Assembly: GCF_003026105.1 (NCBI RefSeq)
Contig: NZ_PYNW01000001.1
Span: forward strand, 434,001-498,000
Direction: 5' to 3'
DNA from: Photobacterium sp. GB-56
Lineage (GTDB): Bacteria > Pseudomonadota > Gammaproteobacteria > Enterobacterales > Vibrionaceae
DNA length: 64,000 bases
Shown: positions 1 through 9,240 of the stretch, piece after piece
How positions within the stretch are numbered: position 1 is the stretch's first letter
How the letters are laid out: every line of letters begins with the position of its first letter
Position numbers and translations under genes: made by a program
Notes under the pieces: model-generated
The model's database searches: none
The model's input: the letters and a program-made list of their open reading frames with translations, nothing else
Told to the model about the DNA's origin: nothing

Positions 1-524
1 TTACCTTCACCAAAGCGGTGGTAGTCATTCGTAGCAGTAATTAGATCATCATAGTATCTAGAAATATCACCAGCACGTTTAATAATATGCTCATTCTCGA
101 CGATATCGTCAAAAACCACTGAAGGGTTGTTAACGATATTGCGGATAATATGCGTATAAGAACGTGAGTGAATTGTTTCAGAGAACGACCAAGTTTCAAT
201 CCATGTTTCTAATTCAGGAAGAGAAACAATCGGTAATAGTGCCACGTTAGGACTACGGCCTTGAATCGAATCAAGTAATGTTTGGTATTTTAGATTACTA
301 ATGAAAATATGCTTTTCATGATCTGGCAGGTTGTTGTAATTAATACGATCGCCAGAAACGTCCACTTCTTCTGGACGCCAGAAAAATGATAATTGTTTTT
401 CGATAAGTTTTTCGAAAATTTCAAATTTTTGTTGATCGTAGCGAGCAACATTCACAGATTGACCAAAGAACATAGGCTCTTTTAATTGATCATTACGTGT
501 TTGACAAAAAGTACTGTAAGCCAT
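1..524 (-). CDS. nrdB: NrdB, class Ia ribonucleotide reductase beta subunit (partial)
   Basis: Small (R2) subunit of aerobic ribonucleotide reductase. It houses the diferric-tyrosyl radical cofactor that NrdA uses to reduce ribonucleoside diphosphates. Only the N-terminal 174 codons are present; the reading frame is open to the window edge, so the C-terminal part lies outside. The start ATG at 524 opens [12 protein letters not shown], and the following text ([47 protein letters not shown] in pieces) is typical NrdB, including Glu/His residues of the iron-binding four-helix core. It lies 45 bp downstream of nrdA on the same strand, consistent with an nrdAB operon; a hairpin sits in the gap. 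Confidence 0.97.
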   Translation of the reverse strand, partial: MAYSTFCQTRNDQLKEPMFFGQSVNVARYDQQKFEIFEKLIEKQLSFFWRPEEVDVSGDRINYNNLPDHEKHIFISNLKYQTLLDSIQGRSPNVALLPIVSLPELETWIETWSFSETIHSRSYTHIIRNIVNNPSVVFDDIVENEHIIKRAGDISRYYDDLITATNDYHRFGEG

Positions 525-542
525 GATTTCCTCAAATCAAAG

Positions 543-560
543 GGGAGCCATGAGGCTCCC
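543..560 (-). other. Hairpin in the nrdA-nrdB intercistronic gap
   Basis: A perfect 7-bp inverted repeat (GGGAGCC / GGCTCCC, 4-nt loop) fills most of the 45-bp gap between the nrdA stop and the nrdB start. On the minus strand it is followed by a short U-rich stretch (TTTGATTT). It could be a partial attenuator or a processing/stability hairpin that sets the NrdA:NrdB ratio; which of these is inference. Confidence 0.6.
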
Positions 561-569
561 ATTTAATAA

Positions 570-2837
570 TTAAATTTTACAACTGGTGCAATCGTCCGCT
601 GCCATATCACCCTGACTATCAGAGGCACCATCACGAGTGTTATGGTAGTAAAGGGTTTTTACACCAAGTTTGTAAGCATTTAGTAGATCCTTAAGTAGCA
701 GCTTCATTGGAACTTTACCGCCAGCTTGCTTACTTGGATCATAATTGGTGTTAGCCGAGATCGCTTGGTCGATAAATTTCTGCATGATACCCACAAGTTG
801 TAGGTAACCATCGTTACTGCCGATATTCCATAGTAGCTCGTAGTTATCTTTGTACTTAGCGTAATCAGGAACAACTTGCTTCAGGATACCATCTTTTGAC
901 GCTTTAACTGAAACGAAACCTCGTGGTGGCTCAATACCATTTGTCGCATTAGAAATTTGCGACGATGTTTCTGATGGCATTAATGCCGATAGGGTTGAGT
1001 TACGTAGACCGTGTGTTTTGATCTCTTCACGTAATGTTTCCCAATCGTAGCGTAATTCAGCAGAACAAATATTATTGATATCTTTTTTATAGGTATCAAT
1101 AGGTAGAATGCCTTGTGCATAGGTTGTCTCATTAAAGGCAGGGCAAGCACCTTGCTCTTTAGCCAGACTCACAGATGCTTTCAATAAGTAATATTGAATT
1201 GCTTCAAAGGCTTCGTGTGTCAGGTTATTTGCGCTGCCGTCAGAGTAACGCACACCATTTTTCGCTAAGTAGTAAGCAAAGTTAATCACACCCACACCTA
1301 ATGTACGACGGTTCATCGTTGAACGACGCGCTGCTGGAAGTGGGTAATCTTGGTAATCCAATAACGCATCAAGCGCACGAACAGTTAGCTCTGCTAGCTC
1401 TTCTAAATCATCAAGGCTATCAATAGCACCTAAGTTAAATGCAGACAGCGTACACAGTGCAATTTCACCGTTTTCATCTTCAACGTTGTTCAGTGGCTTA
1501 GTCGGCAGTGCGATTTCAAGACACAGGTTAGATTGACGAATAGGAGCAACCGCCGGATCAAATGGGCTGTGTGTATTACAGTGGTCAACGTTTTGGATGT
1601 AAATACGACCTGTTGACGCACGCTCTTGCATCAGTAGTGAGAACAAATCAATTGCCTTGATTGTTTCACGCTTAATGCTGCTATCTTGCTCATATTTTAG
1701 GTATAAACGCTCGAACTCGTCTTGATCAGCAAAGAATGCATCGTACATTCCTGGTACGTCAGAAGGAGAAAACAGAGAAATATTTTCGCCTTTGATCAAA
1801 CGGGTGTACATAAGTTTGTTGATTTGAACGCCGTAATCCATATGACGAACACGGTTTTCTTCAACACCACGGTTATTTTTAAGCACTAACAGTGATTCAA
1901 CTTCACGGTGCCAAATAGGGTAGAACAGTGTTGCTGCACCACCACGCACGCCGCCTTGAGAACAGCATTTAACAGCAGTCTGGAAGTATTTGTAAAATGG
2001 AATACAGCCTGTATGGAAAGCTTCACCACCACGAATTTCAGAGCCTAGTGCACGAATACGGCCAGCATTAATACCAATACCTGCACGCTGCGATACGTAA
2101 CGAACAATAGAACTTGCCGTCGCATTGATAGAATCAAGGCTGTCATCACATTCAATCAGTACACAAGAGCTAAATTGACGTGTAGGCGTACGAACACCAG
2201 ACATAATTGGTGTTGGTAGTGAAATTTTAAATAGTGATGATGCATCATAGAAACGCTTAATGTAATCAAGACGTGTTTCTTTTGGATACTTATTAAATAA
2301 AGCTGCTGCAATCAGGATGTATAGGAATTGGGCACTTTCAAAAATTTCACCTGATACACGGTTTTGAACAAGGTATTTACCTTCAAGCTGTTTAACCGCT
2401 GCGTATGAAAAGTTCATATCGCGCCAGTGATCGATAAAAGTATCCATCACTGCGAATTCTTCTGCGGTGTAATCTTCTAATAAGTGGCTGTCGTATTTAC
2501 CTTTAGCTACAAGGTTTTTAACGTGCTCATATAGCTTTGGTGGCTCAAATTGACCGTACGCTTTTTTACGTAGATGGAAAATCGCCAAGCGTGCAGCAAG
2601 GTATTGGTAATCAGGAGTCTCTTCAGAGATTAAATCCGCCGCAGCTTTGATGATTGTTTCATGGATATCATCAGTACGGATACCATCGTAAAACTGGATA
2701 TGAGACTTTAGTTCTACTTGAGATACAGAAACGTTTTCTAAACCTTCTGCAGCCCATTCAATTACGCGGTGGATTTTATCTAAATCGATATTTTCAGTAC
2801 GGCCGTCGCGCTTGGTAACTGTTAGTTGTTGAGTCAT
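570..2837 (-). CDS. nrdA: NrdA, class Ia ribonucleoside-diphosphate reductase alpha subunit
   Basis: Catalytic (R1) subunit of aerobic ribonucleotide reductase, making deoxyribonucleotides for DNA synthesis. The protein is 755 aa (E. coli 761). The N-terminal ~90 residues form the ATP-cone (TVTKRDGRTENIDLDKIHRV), the allosteric activity site. The barrel carries the active-site cysteines in RQFSSCVLIE and SNLCLEIALP (with the Asn-x-Cys-x-Glu signature). The C-terminal tail ends DDCTSCKI, the mobile Cys pair re-reduced by thioredoxin or glutaredoxin; grxA is elsewhere in this window. It is first gene of nrdAB. The upstream region holds a good NrdR-box match and an exact DnaA box. The ribosome site before the ATG is weak. 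Confidence 0.98.
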   Translation of the reverse strand: MTQQLTVTKRDGRTENIDLDKIHRVIEWAAEGLENVSVSQVELKSHIQFYDGIRTDDIHETIIKAAADLISEETPDYQYLAARLAIFHLRKKAYGQFEPPKLYEHVKNLVAKGKYDSHLLEDYTAEEFAVMDTFIDHWRDMNFSYAAVKQLEGKYLVQNRVSGEIFESAQFLYILIAAALFNKYPKETRLDYIKRFYDASSLFKISLPTPIMSGVRTPTRQFSSCVLIECDDSLDSINATASSIVRYVSQRAGIGINAGRIRALGSEIRGGEAFHTGCIPFYKYFQTAVKCCSQGGVRGGAATLFYPIWHREVESLLVLKNNRGVEENRVRHMDYGVQINKLMYTRLIKGENISLFSPSDVPGMYDAFFADQDEFERLYLKYEQDSSIKRETIKAIDLFSLLMQERASTGRIYIQNVDHCNTHSPFDPAVAPIRQSNLCLEIALPTKPLNNVEDENGEIALCTLSAFNLGAIDSLDDLEELAELTVRALDALLDYQDYPLPAARRSTMNRRTLGVGVINFAYYLAKNGVRYSDGSANNLTHEAFEAIQYYLLKASVSLAKEQGACPAFNETTYAQGILPIDTYKKDINNICSAELRYDWETLREEIKTHGLRNSTLSALMPSETSSQISNATNGIEPPRGFVSVKASKDGILKQVVPDYAKYKDNYELLWNIGSNDGYLQLVGIMQKFIDQAISANTNYDPSKQAGGKVPMKLLLKDLLNAYKLGVKTLYYHNTRDGASDSQGDMAADDCTSCKI

Positions 2838-2944
2838 TTTTAGTTAGTTTCCCAGTTTTCCTTGCATATGAGCTTTTTTTGCAACTTTCTATAAATAGAT
2901 TAGCAAAGAATGTGATCTTTGATAAAAATTCTTGTAAGACAAAA

Positions 2945-2990
2945 ACACTATATGTTGGGGTGTGCTGTCAAAGTGATTACAAGATAGTGG
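2945..2990 (-). promoter_or_regulatory. Tandem NrdR boxes at the nrdA promoter
   Basis: ACACTATATGTTGGGG at 2945-2960 matches the core of the NrdR consensus (acaCwAtATaTwGtgt). A weaker partner ending in ATAGTG lies at 2975-2990, one half-box clear. Their starts are 30 bp apart, near the three helical turns typical of paired NrdR sites. A TTGACA hexamer on the minus strand (2966-2971) falls between them, so bound NrdR could occlude the promoter. NrdR is the ATP/dATP-sensing repressor of ribonucleotide reductase genes. Box 1 is convincing; box 2 is weak. Confidence 0.55.
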
Positions 2991-3029
2991 TGATTTCTTT
3001 TTTTTGCAAGATGACATTTTTTGACCAGC

Positions 3030-3038
3030 TGTGGATAA
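3030..3038 (-). promoter_or_regulatory. Consensus DnaA box upstream of nrdA
   Basis: TGTGGATAA on the plus strand is the exact complement of the high-affinity DnaA box TTATCCACA. It lies about 190 bp upstream of the nrdA start. DnaA binding at the nrd promoter is established in E. coli, where it couples ribonucleotide reductase synthesis to replication initiation. Conserved position and perfect sequence make this a plausible functional site here. Confidence 0.6.
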
Positions 3039-3337
3039 GATGGGGATTTTTATAAAAAAGTCAGTGCCTACTTACTTAACTCGCTAATGCCATCAATTAG
3101 ATAGCAAATTGCAATATTGGATGATGAGATTTTAGTGAGAAAAAAAATATTTTTTTGTTGAAATTTAGTGGTTTTAGGAGTTCAAAAATTGTTGTGAGTG
3201 ATATCAATAAATACTAAGTAACCCTTGATATGACAAGATATTTTTGAGTGACTATGTACACAGTTTATTGGTCTAATGTTATTGAGATGTTTATTGATAG
3301 AAGAGTTGAAATGCATAAGGTGGAATAACAAGAGCGG

Positions 3338-3369
3338 AGCTTCAACATTGAATACGCAATGTTGAAGCT
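3338..3369 (-). terminator. 13-bp perfect hairpin downstream of ubiG
   Basis: AGCTTCAACATTG and its exact reverse complement flank a 6-nt loop, starting 21 bp after the ubiG stop. On the ubiG strand the stem is not followed by a clear T-run, so it is either a weak terminator or a 3'-end stabilising hairpin. Confidence 0.5.
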
Positions 3370-3389
3370 AAAAGCGTCATTTATGTAGG

Positions 3390-4100
3390 TTAGCTTTGCT
3401 TTTGGGTGTGAACAATATAGTTCACATCAACATTGGAGCCTAAACTATAAGCATTTGTTAGAGGATTATAATGTAAACCGATAATATGACGCTCTTCTAA
3501 TTCTGTTTTATCAATCATTGCTATTAATTCAGAAGGGCGAATGAACTTATTATGATCATGTGTTCCCTTGGGAACGATACGCATCACATGCTCAGCACCA
3601 ACAATAGCAAAAAGGTAAGATTTGAGATTACGGTTTAAGGTTGAAAAGAAAACGTGGCCGCCCGGCTTAACCATTCTCGCACAGGCTGCAATTATTGATG
3701 CTGGATCAGGAACATGCTCTAGCATTTCCATGCATGTAATAACATCATAATATCCATGACGCTCATCAGCATGCTCTTCTGCTGTTGCTTGAATGTAGTC
3801 TAACTTTGTCCCTGTCTCTAATGCATGTAAACGAGCAACAGTTAATGGTTCTTTGCCCATATCGAGACCAGTTACTTCAGCACCTTCAATTGCCATACTT
3901 TCAGCTAAGATACCACCGCCACAACCGACATCGAGTACCTTTTTGCCAAAGAGACCATTAGCGTGATCAATAACGTAATTTAGACGAAGGGGATTAATTT
4001 GATGGAGAGGTTTAAATTCACCTTCTAGATCCCACCAGCGAGAGGCCATATCTTCAAATTTACTGATCTCTGCTGGATCAACATTTAGTGGTTTGCTCAT
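3390..4100 (-). CDS. ubiG: UbiG, ubiquinone biosynthesis O-methyltransferase
   Basis: S-adenosylmethionine-dependent methyltransferase that carries out both O-methylations of ubiquinone biosynthesis (2-polyprenyl-6-hydroxyphenol and 3-demethylubiquinol). The protein is 236 aa, the usual length. The N-terminal signature ([17 protein letters not shown], then [12 protein letters not shown]) is diagnostic. Motif I for SAM binding is [13 protein letters not shown] (about residues 54-67), followed by the acidic ribose-binding GLDMG. It stands alone between nrdA and gyrA, as its neighbour gyrA is on the opposite strand; the ubiG-gyrA vicinity is common in gammaproteobacteria. Confidence 0.97.
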   Translation of the reverse strand: MSKPLNVDPAEISKFEDMASRWWDLEGEFKPLHQINPLRLNYVIDHANGLFGKKVLDVGCGGGILAESMAIEGAEVTGLDMGKEPLTVARLHALETGTKLDYIQATAEEHADERHGYYDVITCMEMLEHVPDPASIIAACARMVKPGGHVFFSTLNRNLKSYLFAIVGAEHVMRIVPKGTHDHNKFIRPSELIAMIDKTELEERHIIGLHYNPLTNAYSLGSNVDVNYIVHTQKQS

Positions 4101-4249
4101 TACATTGATGCCATTTTCCTTAATTGATACTGTGCATTATGCGAAATAATTGAATGGTTGCAAAGCGGTAAAATAAAGGGTGATTGATTCAGAAAAGAAA
4201 TATCCAAACGAGATGTGTTTGGCTATTTGATTATGTATTGATAGCAAAA

Positions 4250-4393
4250 CTAATCATTAAAGGAGGTTAAGGTGGCAGGAATAAGCTCTGGGCTCACAGA
4301 GCCACCAAGAAAAGTGAGTGTCGCGAGTATTGCCATTAATATGTATTTTCCAATGACTATTGATAGCCCAATTATATTTATTGCTGTACCCAT
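4250..4393 (-). CDS. Putative 47-aa single-pass small membrane protein
   Basis: Not recognised; a small ORF read directly from the sequence in the 760-bp gap between ubiG and gyrA. ATG at 4393 is preceded by GAGG with 8-nt spacing, a good ribosome site. An in-frame ATG at 4411 lacks one. The peptide begins MGTAINIIGLSIVIGKYI and continues with a strongly hydrophobic stretch of about 25 residues (roughly 5-31) containing a single Lys, then a polar tail ending TSFND, so one membrane helix is predicted. A TATTAT -10-like hexamer lies about 35-40 bp upstream. A CCAAAC/GTTTGG hairpin (4204-4222) followed by a T-rich run lies just after the stop. These signals suggest a separate transcription unit. 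Function unknown. Confidence 0.5.
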   Translation of the reverse strand: MGTAINIIGLSIVIGKYILMAILATLTFLGGSVSPELIPATLTSFND

Positions 4394-4863
4394 CAGCGTA
4401 TCCTCATACATCCATTAAGTAGGCGTATAATAAGATTTTTGACCTAAAATCTGCCTATCTATTGTATATTGTGTATATTGGCTTAGTAACCGCACTATTT
4501 TAATGGGTATTGGGGGCGTAAAAGTTGCGACAACTCTCAATCTTATGATTCATTAATCAATTGCAACGCATACAGTAAAAAATTAAGTTATCACTCTAGT
4601 TTTTACAAATCGTTACATATTCGGTAAGTTAAAATAGTTACATTATGATTTGAGTTGTTCTTCCAATAGTGTGTAATTTATAAACAGGTGCATATATTCA
4701 ATTCACAATTGTGACATCGTTTATTTCTGTTTTATTTCATTTCCGCTAAATTACTCACAACATAAGTCGTGAAAGGTGTGCCTATTAGGGCTGTAATATG
4801 CTATATTCTTACGCCTTGCACGTATAAAAATACGACAGAAATTACCTGAGGGATATTGGCTCC

Positions 4864-7530
4864 ATGAGCGATCTTGCAAAAGAGATCACGCCCATAAATA
4901 TTGAAGATGAGCTGAAAAGCTCTTACCTCGACTATGCGATGTCAGTAATCGTTGGTCGTGCTCTTCCTGATGTGCGTGATGGCCTTAAGCCAGTACACCG
5001 CCGCGTTTTATTCGCGATGAATGTACTAGGCAATGACTGGAATAAAGCATATAAAAAATCTGCCCGTGTGGTAGGTGATGTTATCGGTAAATATCACCCA
5101 CATGGTGATAGTGCTGTGTACGATACAATTGTACGTATGGCCCAACCATTCTCGTTGCGTTACATGCTCGTAGATGGTCAGGGTAACTTTGGTTCAATCG
5201 ACGGCGATTCAGCCGCTGCGATGCGTTATACCGAAGTTCGTATGTCTAAAATCGCACATGAACTACTTGCTGATCTAGATAAAGAAACTGTGGATTATGT
5301 ACCAAACTACGATGGTACAGAGCAAATCCCTGCAGTATTACCAACAAAGATCCCTAACCTATTGGTGAATGGCTCTTCTGGTATCGCTGTAGGTATGGCA
5401 ACAAATATTCCGCCACACAATCTAGGTGAAGTGATCAATGGCTGTTTGGCTTACATCAATGATGAAGACATCACCATTGATCAGCTAATGGAATATATTC
5501 CAGGCCCAGATTTCCCGACAGCTGCAATGATCAGCGGTCGTAAAGGGATTATTGACGCTTATCATACTGGCCGCGGTAAAGTTTACATGCGTGCCAAAGC
5601 GGAGATTGAAGTTGAGAAGAATGGTAAAGAAACCATTGTTGTTCACGAAATTCCGTACCAAGTTAACAAGGCTCGCTTAATCGAGAAGATTGCAGAGCTT
5701 GTTAAAGATAAGAAAGTTGAAGGCATTAGTGCACTACGTGACGAATCTGATAAAGATGGTATGCGTATTGTTATTGAATGTAAGCGTGATGCTGTGGGTG
5801 AAGTTGTACTTAACAACCTTTATGCACAAACTCAGCTACAAACCACATTCGGCATCAACATGGTTGCACTGGATAACGGTCAGCCAAAAATCTTTAACTT
5901 AAAAGAAATGCTGAAGTGCTTCGTGAATCACCGCCGTGAGGTGGTAACACGTCGTACTATTTACGAATTGCGTAAAGCGCGTGATCGTGCACACATCCTT
6001 GAAGGTCTTGCTCTTGCTTTGGCTAACATTGATGAAATTATTGAGCTTATCCGCCGTGCACCAACACCTGCAGAAGCGAAAGCTGGTTTAATTGCACGTG
6101 GCTGGGATCTTGGTAATGTAGCAGCAATGCTTGAGCGTGCTGGTACAGATGCTGCACGTCCTGAGTGGCTGGAAGAGCAATTCGGTATTCGTGATAATCA
6201 GTACTACTTAACTGAACAGCAAGCACAAGCGATTCTTGATCTTCGTCTACACAAGCTAACAGGGCTTGAGCACGAGAAGATTTTAGAAGAGTACAAAGCA
6301 CTGCTTGATGAAATCGCGGAACTAATGTACATCCTGTCAAGCTCTGAGCGCTTGATGGAAGTGATCCGTGAAGAGCTAGAGCTAGTTAAAGAGCAGTTTA
6401 ACGATGAACGTCGTACTGAGATCACTGCTGCTAGCCACGACATCGATTTAGAAGATTTAATCACTCAAGAAGATGTTGTTGTAACGCTATCTCATGAAGG
6501 TTACGTTAAGTATCAAGTTTTAAGCGACTATGAAGCACAGCGTCGTGGTGGTAAAGGTAAAGCTGCAACGCGTATGAAGGAAGAAGACTTCATTGAGCGT
6601 CTGTTAGTTGCTAATACCCACGATACGATTTTATGTTTCTCTAGTCGTGGCCGTATGTACTGGCTGAAGGTATATCAATTACCATTAGCAAGCCGTACTG
6701 CACGCGGTAAGCCAATTGTGAACATTCTACCTCTTGAAGAAAATGAGCGTATTACCGCGATTCTTCCTGTACGTGAATACACAGAGGACAAGTTTGTCTT
6801 CATGGCAACCGCTGATGGTACAGTGAAGAAAACACCATTAACTGACTTTAGTCGTCCTCGTAGTGCCGGTATTATTGCCGTTAATCTACGTGAAGGTGAC
6901 TCATTGATCGGTGTTGATGTTACTGACGGTGACTGCGATATCATGCTGTTCTCTGCATTTGGTAAAGTTGTTCGCTTCTACGAAAGTCCTGTGATTGATG
7001 CTGAAGGCAACGCGAAAGGCGGTGTTCGTGGCATGGGTCGTACAGCGGCAGGTGTTCGTGGTATTAAGTTAGCTGAAGGCGATAAAGTGATTTCACTTAT
7101 TGTTCCTCATAACGATGGTGATGTACTAACAGTAACTGAAAATGGTTACGGTAAGCGTACAGAATTGGCTGAATACCCAGCGAAGAGCCGTGCAACACAA
7201 GGTGTTGTATCGATTAAAGTCTCTGAGCGTAATGGTAGCGTTGTTGGTGCTATTCAAGCAGAAGACGGCGATGAATTCATGATGATCACTAACGCTGGTA
7301 CGCTAGTTCGTACTCGTGTTTCTGAAGTAAGTCGTGTTGGTCGTAACACTCAAGGTGTAACGCTTATTCGTACTTCTGAAGGCGAGAAAGTTGTTGGCCT
7401 TCAACGTATTGATGAACCAGAAGAAGAATTAATTGAAGATGCGGAATTAGTTGAAGGCGAAGCTGTAGAAAATGCACAGCAGCTGCCAGCAACTGATACC
7501 AGCTCTGATGATTCAACTGAACAAGAATAA
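4864..7530 (+). CDS. gyrA: GyrA, DNA gyrase subunit A
   Basis: Breakage-reunion subunit of DNA gyrase, which introduces negative supercoils with GyrB and ATP. The protein is 888 aa (E. coli 875). The N-terminal topoisomerase domain contains the catalytic tyrosine in [10 protein letters not shown] (Tyr122 by E. coli numbering). The quinolone region reads [11 protein letters not shown], with Ser83 and Asp87 intact, the susceptible form. The C-terminal beta-pinwheel starts near residue 530 and carries the GyrA box QRRGGKG needed for DNA wrapping. The tail is acidic and Glu-rich. It is monocistronic with a strong terminator at 7552-7590. A GAGGG stretch precedes the ATG. Confidence 0.99.
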   Translation: MSDLAKEITPINIEDELKSSYLDYAMSVIVGRALPDVRDGLKPVHRRVLFAMNVLGNDWNKAYKKSARVVGDVIGKYHPHGDSAVYDTIVRMAQPFSLRYMLVDGQGNFGSIDGDSAAAMRYTEVRMSKIAHELLADLDKETVDYVPNYDGTEQIPAVLPTKIPNLLVNGSSGIAVGMATNIPPHNLGEVINGCLAYINDEDITIDQLMEYIPGPDFPTAAMISGRKGIIDAYHTGRGKVYMRAKAEIEVEKNGKETIVVHEIPYQVNKARLIEKIAELVKDKKVEGISALRDESDKDGMRIVIECKRDAVGEVVLNNLYAQTQLQTTFGINMVALDNGQPKIFNLKEMLKCFVNHRREVVTRRTIYELRKARDRAHILEGLALALANIDEIIELIRRAPTPAEAKAGLIARGWDLGNVAAMLERAGTDAARPEWLEEQFGIRDNQYYLTEQQAQAILDLRLHKLTGLEHEKILEEYKALLDEIAELMYILSSSERLMEVIREELELVKEQFNDERRTEITAASHDIDLEDLITQEDVVVTLSHEGYVKYQVLSDYEAQRRGGKGKAATRMKEEDFIERLLVANTHDTILCFSSRGRMYWLKVYQLPLASRTARGKPIVNILPLEENERITAILPVREYTEDKFVFMATADGTVKKTPLTDFSRPRSAGIIAVNLREGDSLIGVDVTDGDCDIMLFSAFGKVVRFYESPVIDAEGNAKGGVRGMGRTAAGVRGIKLAEGDKVISLIVPHNDGDVLTVTENGYGKRTELAEYPAKSRATQGVVSIKVSERNGSVVGAIQAEDGDEFMMITNAGTLVRTRVSEVSRVGRNTQGVTLIRTSEGEKVVGLQRIDEPEEELIEDAELVEGEAVENAQQLPATDTSSDDSTEQE

Positions 7531-7964
7531 GTTATCTTAACTTGTTGATGAGATGGCGATTACTCCTAGAGTAGTCGCCATTTTTTTATCTCGTATTTTG
7601 CTTTTATTAAGAATGTATCAATATAGTTATTAAAACGCTCAATACGTGAGTTTTTGAATAAATCTACGTTGTCGTATTCGAAATATTTCAGGAAAATTCA
7701 ATTATTCCAAATATTCATCTGCGCATCATTTTTTTGTTGGTAGGCTTTTTGTACTTTGTTTATTCATCAAGCTAGCAATTTATAATAAAAACTTTTAAGT
7801 TGCTTAATAAAGGTGTAAAAACAAAGGATTGACATTTGCTGTCGTGGCAATGTTTTCTCTTATGTTGTTTTATAATGCTAAAAACGTTATGTGTTTGGTG
7901 TTATTAGCTTTATGAAGCAATAGGCATTTATTTTATTTCCCCAAGCAGGAGCAAAGTCAAAATT
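7531..7964. other. gyrA-serC intergenic region (434 bp)
   Basis: Apart from the gyrA terminator this A+T-rich gap holds only promoter-like signals for serC: a TATAAT hexamer at 7871-7876 about 90 bp before the start, without a good -35 at 17 bp, and a TTGACA at 7829-7834 that is not correctly spaced from it. I see no ORF and no structured RNA. Confidence 0.4.
7552..7590 (+). terminator. gyrA terminator
   Basis: Stem of about 13 bp (ATGGCGATTACTC / GAGTAGTCGCCAT, one G-T pair) with a short loop, followed by a run of seven T. It begins 22 bp after the gyrA stop. Confidence 0.9.
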
Positions 7965-9047
7965 ATGGATAAGGTTTATAACTTTTGCGCAGGACCCGCA
8001 ATGATCCCCGCAGATGTTCTCGCTAAAGCTCAACAAGAATTGATTAACTGGAATGGTTTAGGTACTTCTGTGATGGAAGTCAGCCACCGTAGTAAAGAAT
8101 TTCTTGCTGTTGCTGCACAATCAGAACAAGATTTACGCGATCTTTTGAATATTCCTGCTAACTACCATGTGCTGTTCTGCCATGGTGGTGCACGTGGACA
8201 GTTTGCCGCTGTACCGTTAAATTTATTGGGTGATGCAGAAACTGCTGATTATATGGATGGTGGCTTCTGGGCGCACAGTGCGATTGAAGAAGCAAAGAAA
8301 TATTGCCAGCCAAATGCGATTGATATTACCTGTAAAAAAGACGGAAAAAAGGCAGTATTACCAGCTTCACAATGGCCACTCTCTGACGATGCGGCATTTG
8401 TGCATTTTTGTCCAAATGAAACGATTGATGGCATTGAAATCCGTGATTTACCTCAGACGGATAAACCCATTGTGGCTGATATGTCATCAACAATTTTATC
8501 ACGTAAGATTGATGTATCAAAATACGGTGTAATTTACGCCGGTGCGCAAAAGAACATTGGCCCTGCTGGCTTAACGATTGTTATTGTACGTGATGATTTG
8601 CTTGGTAAAGCTAAATCTATTCTACCAAGTATTCTTGATTACACGGTTTTGGTAGAAAAAGAGTCAATGTTTAATACACCCCCAACATTTGCATGGTACT
8701 TAGCTGCTGAAGTCTTTAAATGGCTAAAAGCTGTTGGTGGGGTAGAAGCGATGGAAGAGCGTAATCTCGCTAAAGCTAAATTACTGTATGACTTTGTTGA
8801 TCACTCTGACTTTTATATCAACGAAGTACACAGTGATAATCGTTCAATTATGAATGTGCCGTTTCAATTACAAAATGCTGAGTTGGATAACTTATTTTTA
8901 GAGCAAGCAGATTTGGCTGGTTTAAAAGCATTGAAAGGACATCGTGCAGTGGGGGGGATGCGTGCATCAATCTACAATGCGATGCCATTAGAAGGTGTTC
9001 AAGCATTAGTTGATTTTATGGCTAAATTTGAAAAAGAATACGCGTAA
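7965..9047 (+). CDS. serC: SerC, phosphoserine/phosphohydroxythreonine aminotransferase
   Basis: PLP-dependent class V aminotransferase. It converts 3-phosphohydroxypyruvate to phosphoserine (serine pathway) and also acts in pyridoxine synthesis. The protein is 360 aa, full length. It begins [15 protein letters not shown], the family N-terminus, and the PLP-binding lysine lies in [13 protein letters not shown] (about residue 195). AGGAG lies about 14 nt before the ATG, a rather long spacing. The gene is monocistronic here, whereas in E. coli serC is co-transcribed with aroA; in this window aroA is 6.5 kb downstream. Confidence 0.97.
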   Translation: MDKVYNFCAGPAMIPADVLAKAQQELINWNGLGTSVMEVSHRSKEFLAVAAQSEQDLRDLLNIPANYHVLFCHGGARGQFAAVPLNLLGDAETADYMDGGFWAHSAIEEAKKYCQPNAIDITCKKDGKKAVLPASQWPLSDDAAFVHFCPNETIDGIEIRDLPQTDKPIVADMSSTILSRKIDVSKYGVIYAGAQKNIGPAGLTIVIVRDDLLGKAKSILPSILDYTVLVEKESMFNTPPTFAWYLAAEVFKWLKAVGGVEAMEERNLAKAKLLYDFVDHSDFYINEVHSDNRSIMNVPFQLQNAELDNLFLEQADLAGLKALKGHRAVGGMRASIYNAMPLEGVQALVDFMAKFEKEYA

Positions 9048-9061
9048 AATCAAATAAAATT

Positions 9062-9094
9062 AAAGCCATAGTAGTCGATATTATGGCTTTTTTT
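9062..9094 (+). terminator. serC terminator
   Basis: Inverted repeat AAAGCCATA / TATGGCTTT with a 10-nt loop followed by a T-run, 14 bp after the serC stop. Confidence 0.85.
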
Positions 9095-9240
9095 ATTTTT
9101 ATAATGTTTAAAAATAGTAGTGTAATGATATAAATAGAGACGCTAATTTCTGTTACTATTCTTAACAGTTTTATTATTGATGAAAAGCATTTCATATATA
9201 TAATCGCGCGATTATCCCCCCTAGAATAGCTTTTATCGTT

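Noticed and set aside
4703..4714. TCACAATTGTGA palindrome upstream of gyrA as a CRP site
   Set aside because: The half-sites are in the wrong order and spacing for TGTGA-N6-TCACA.
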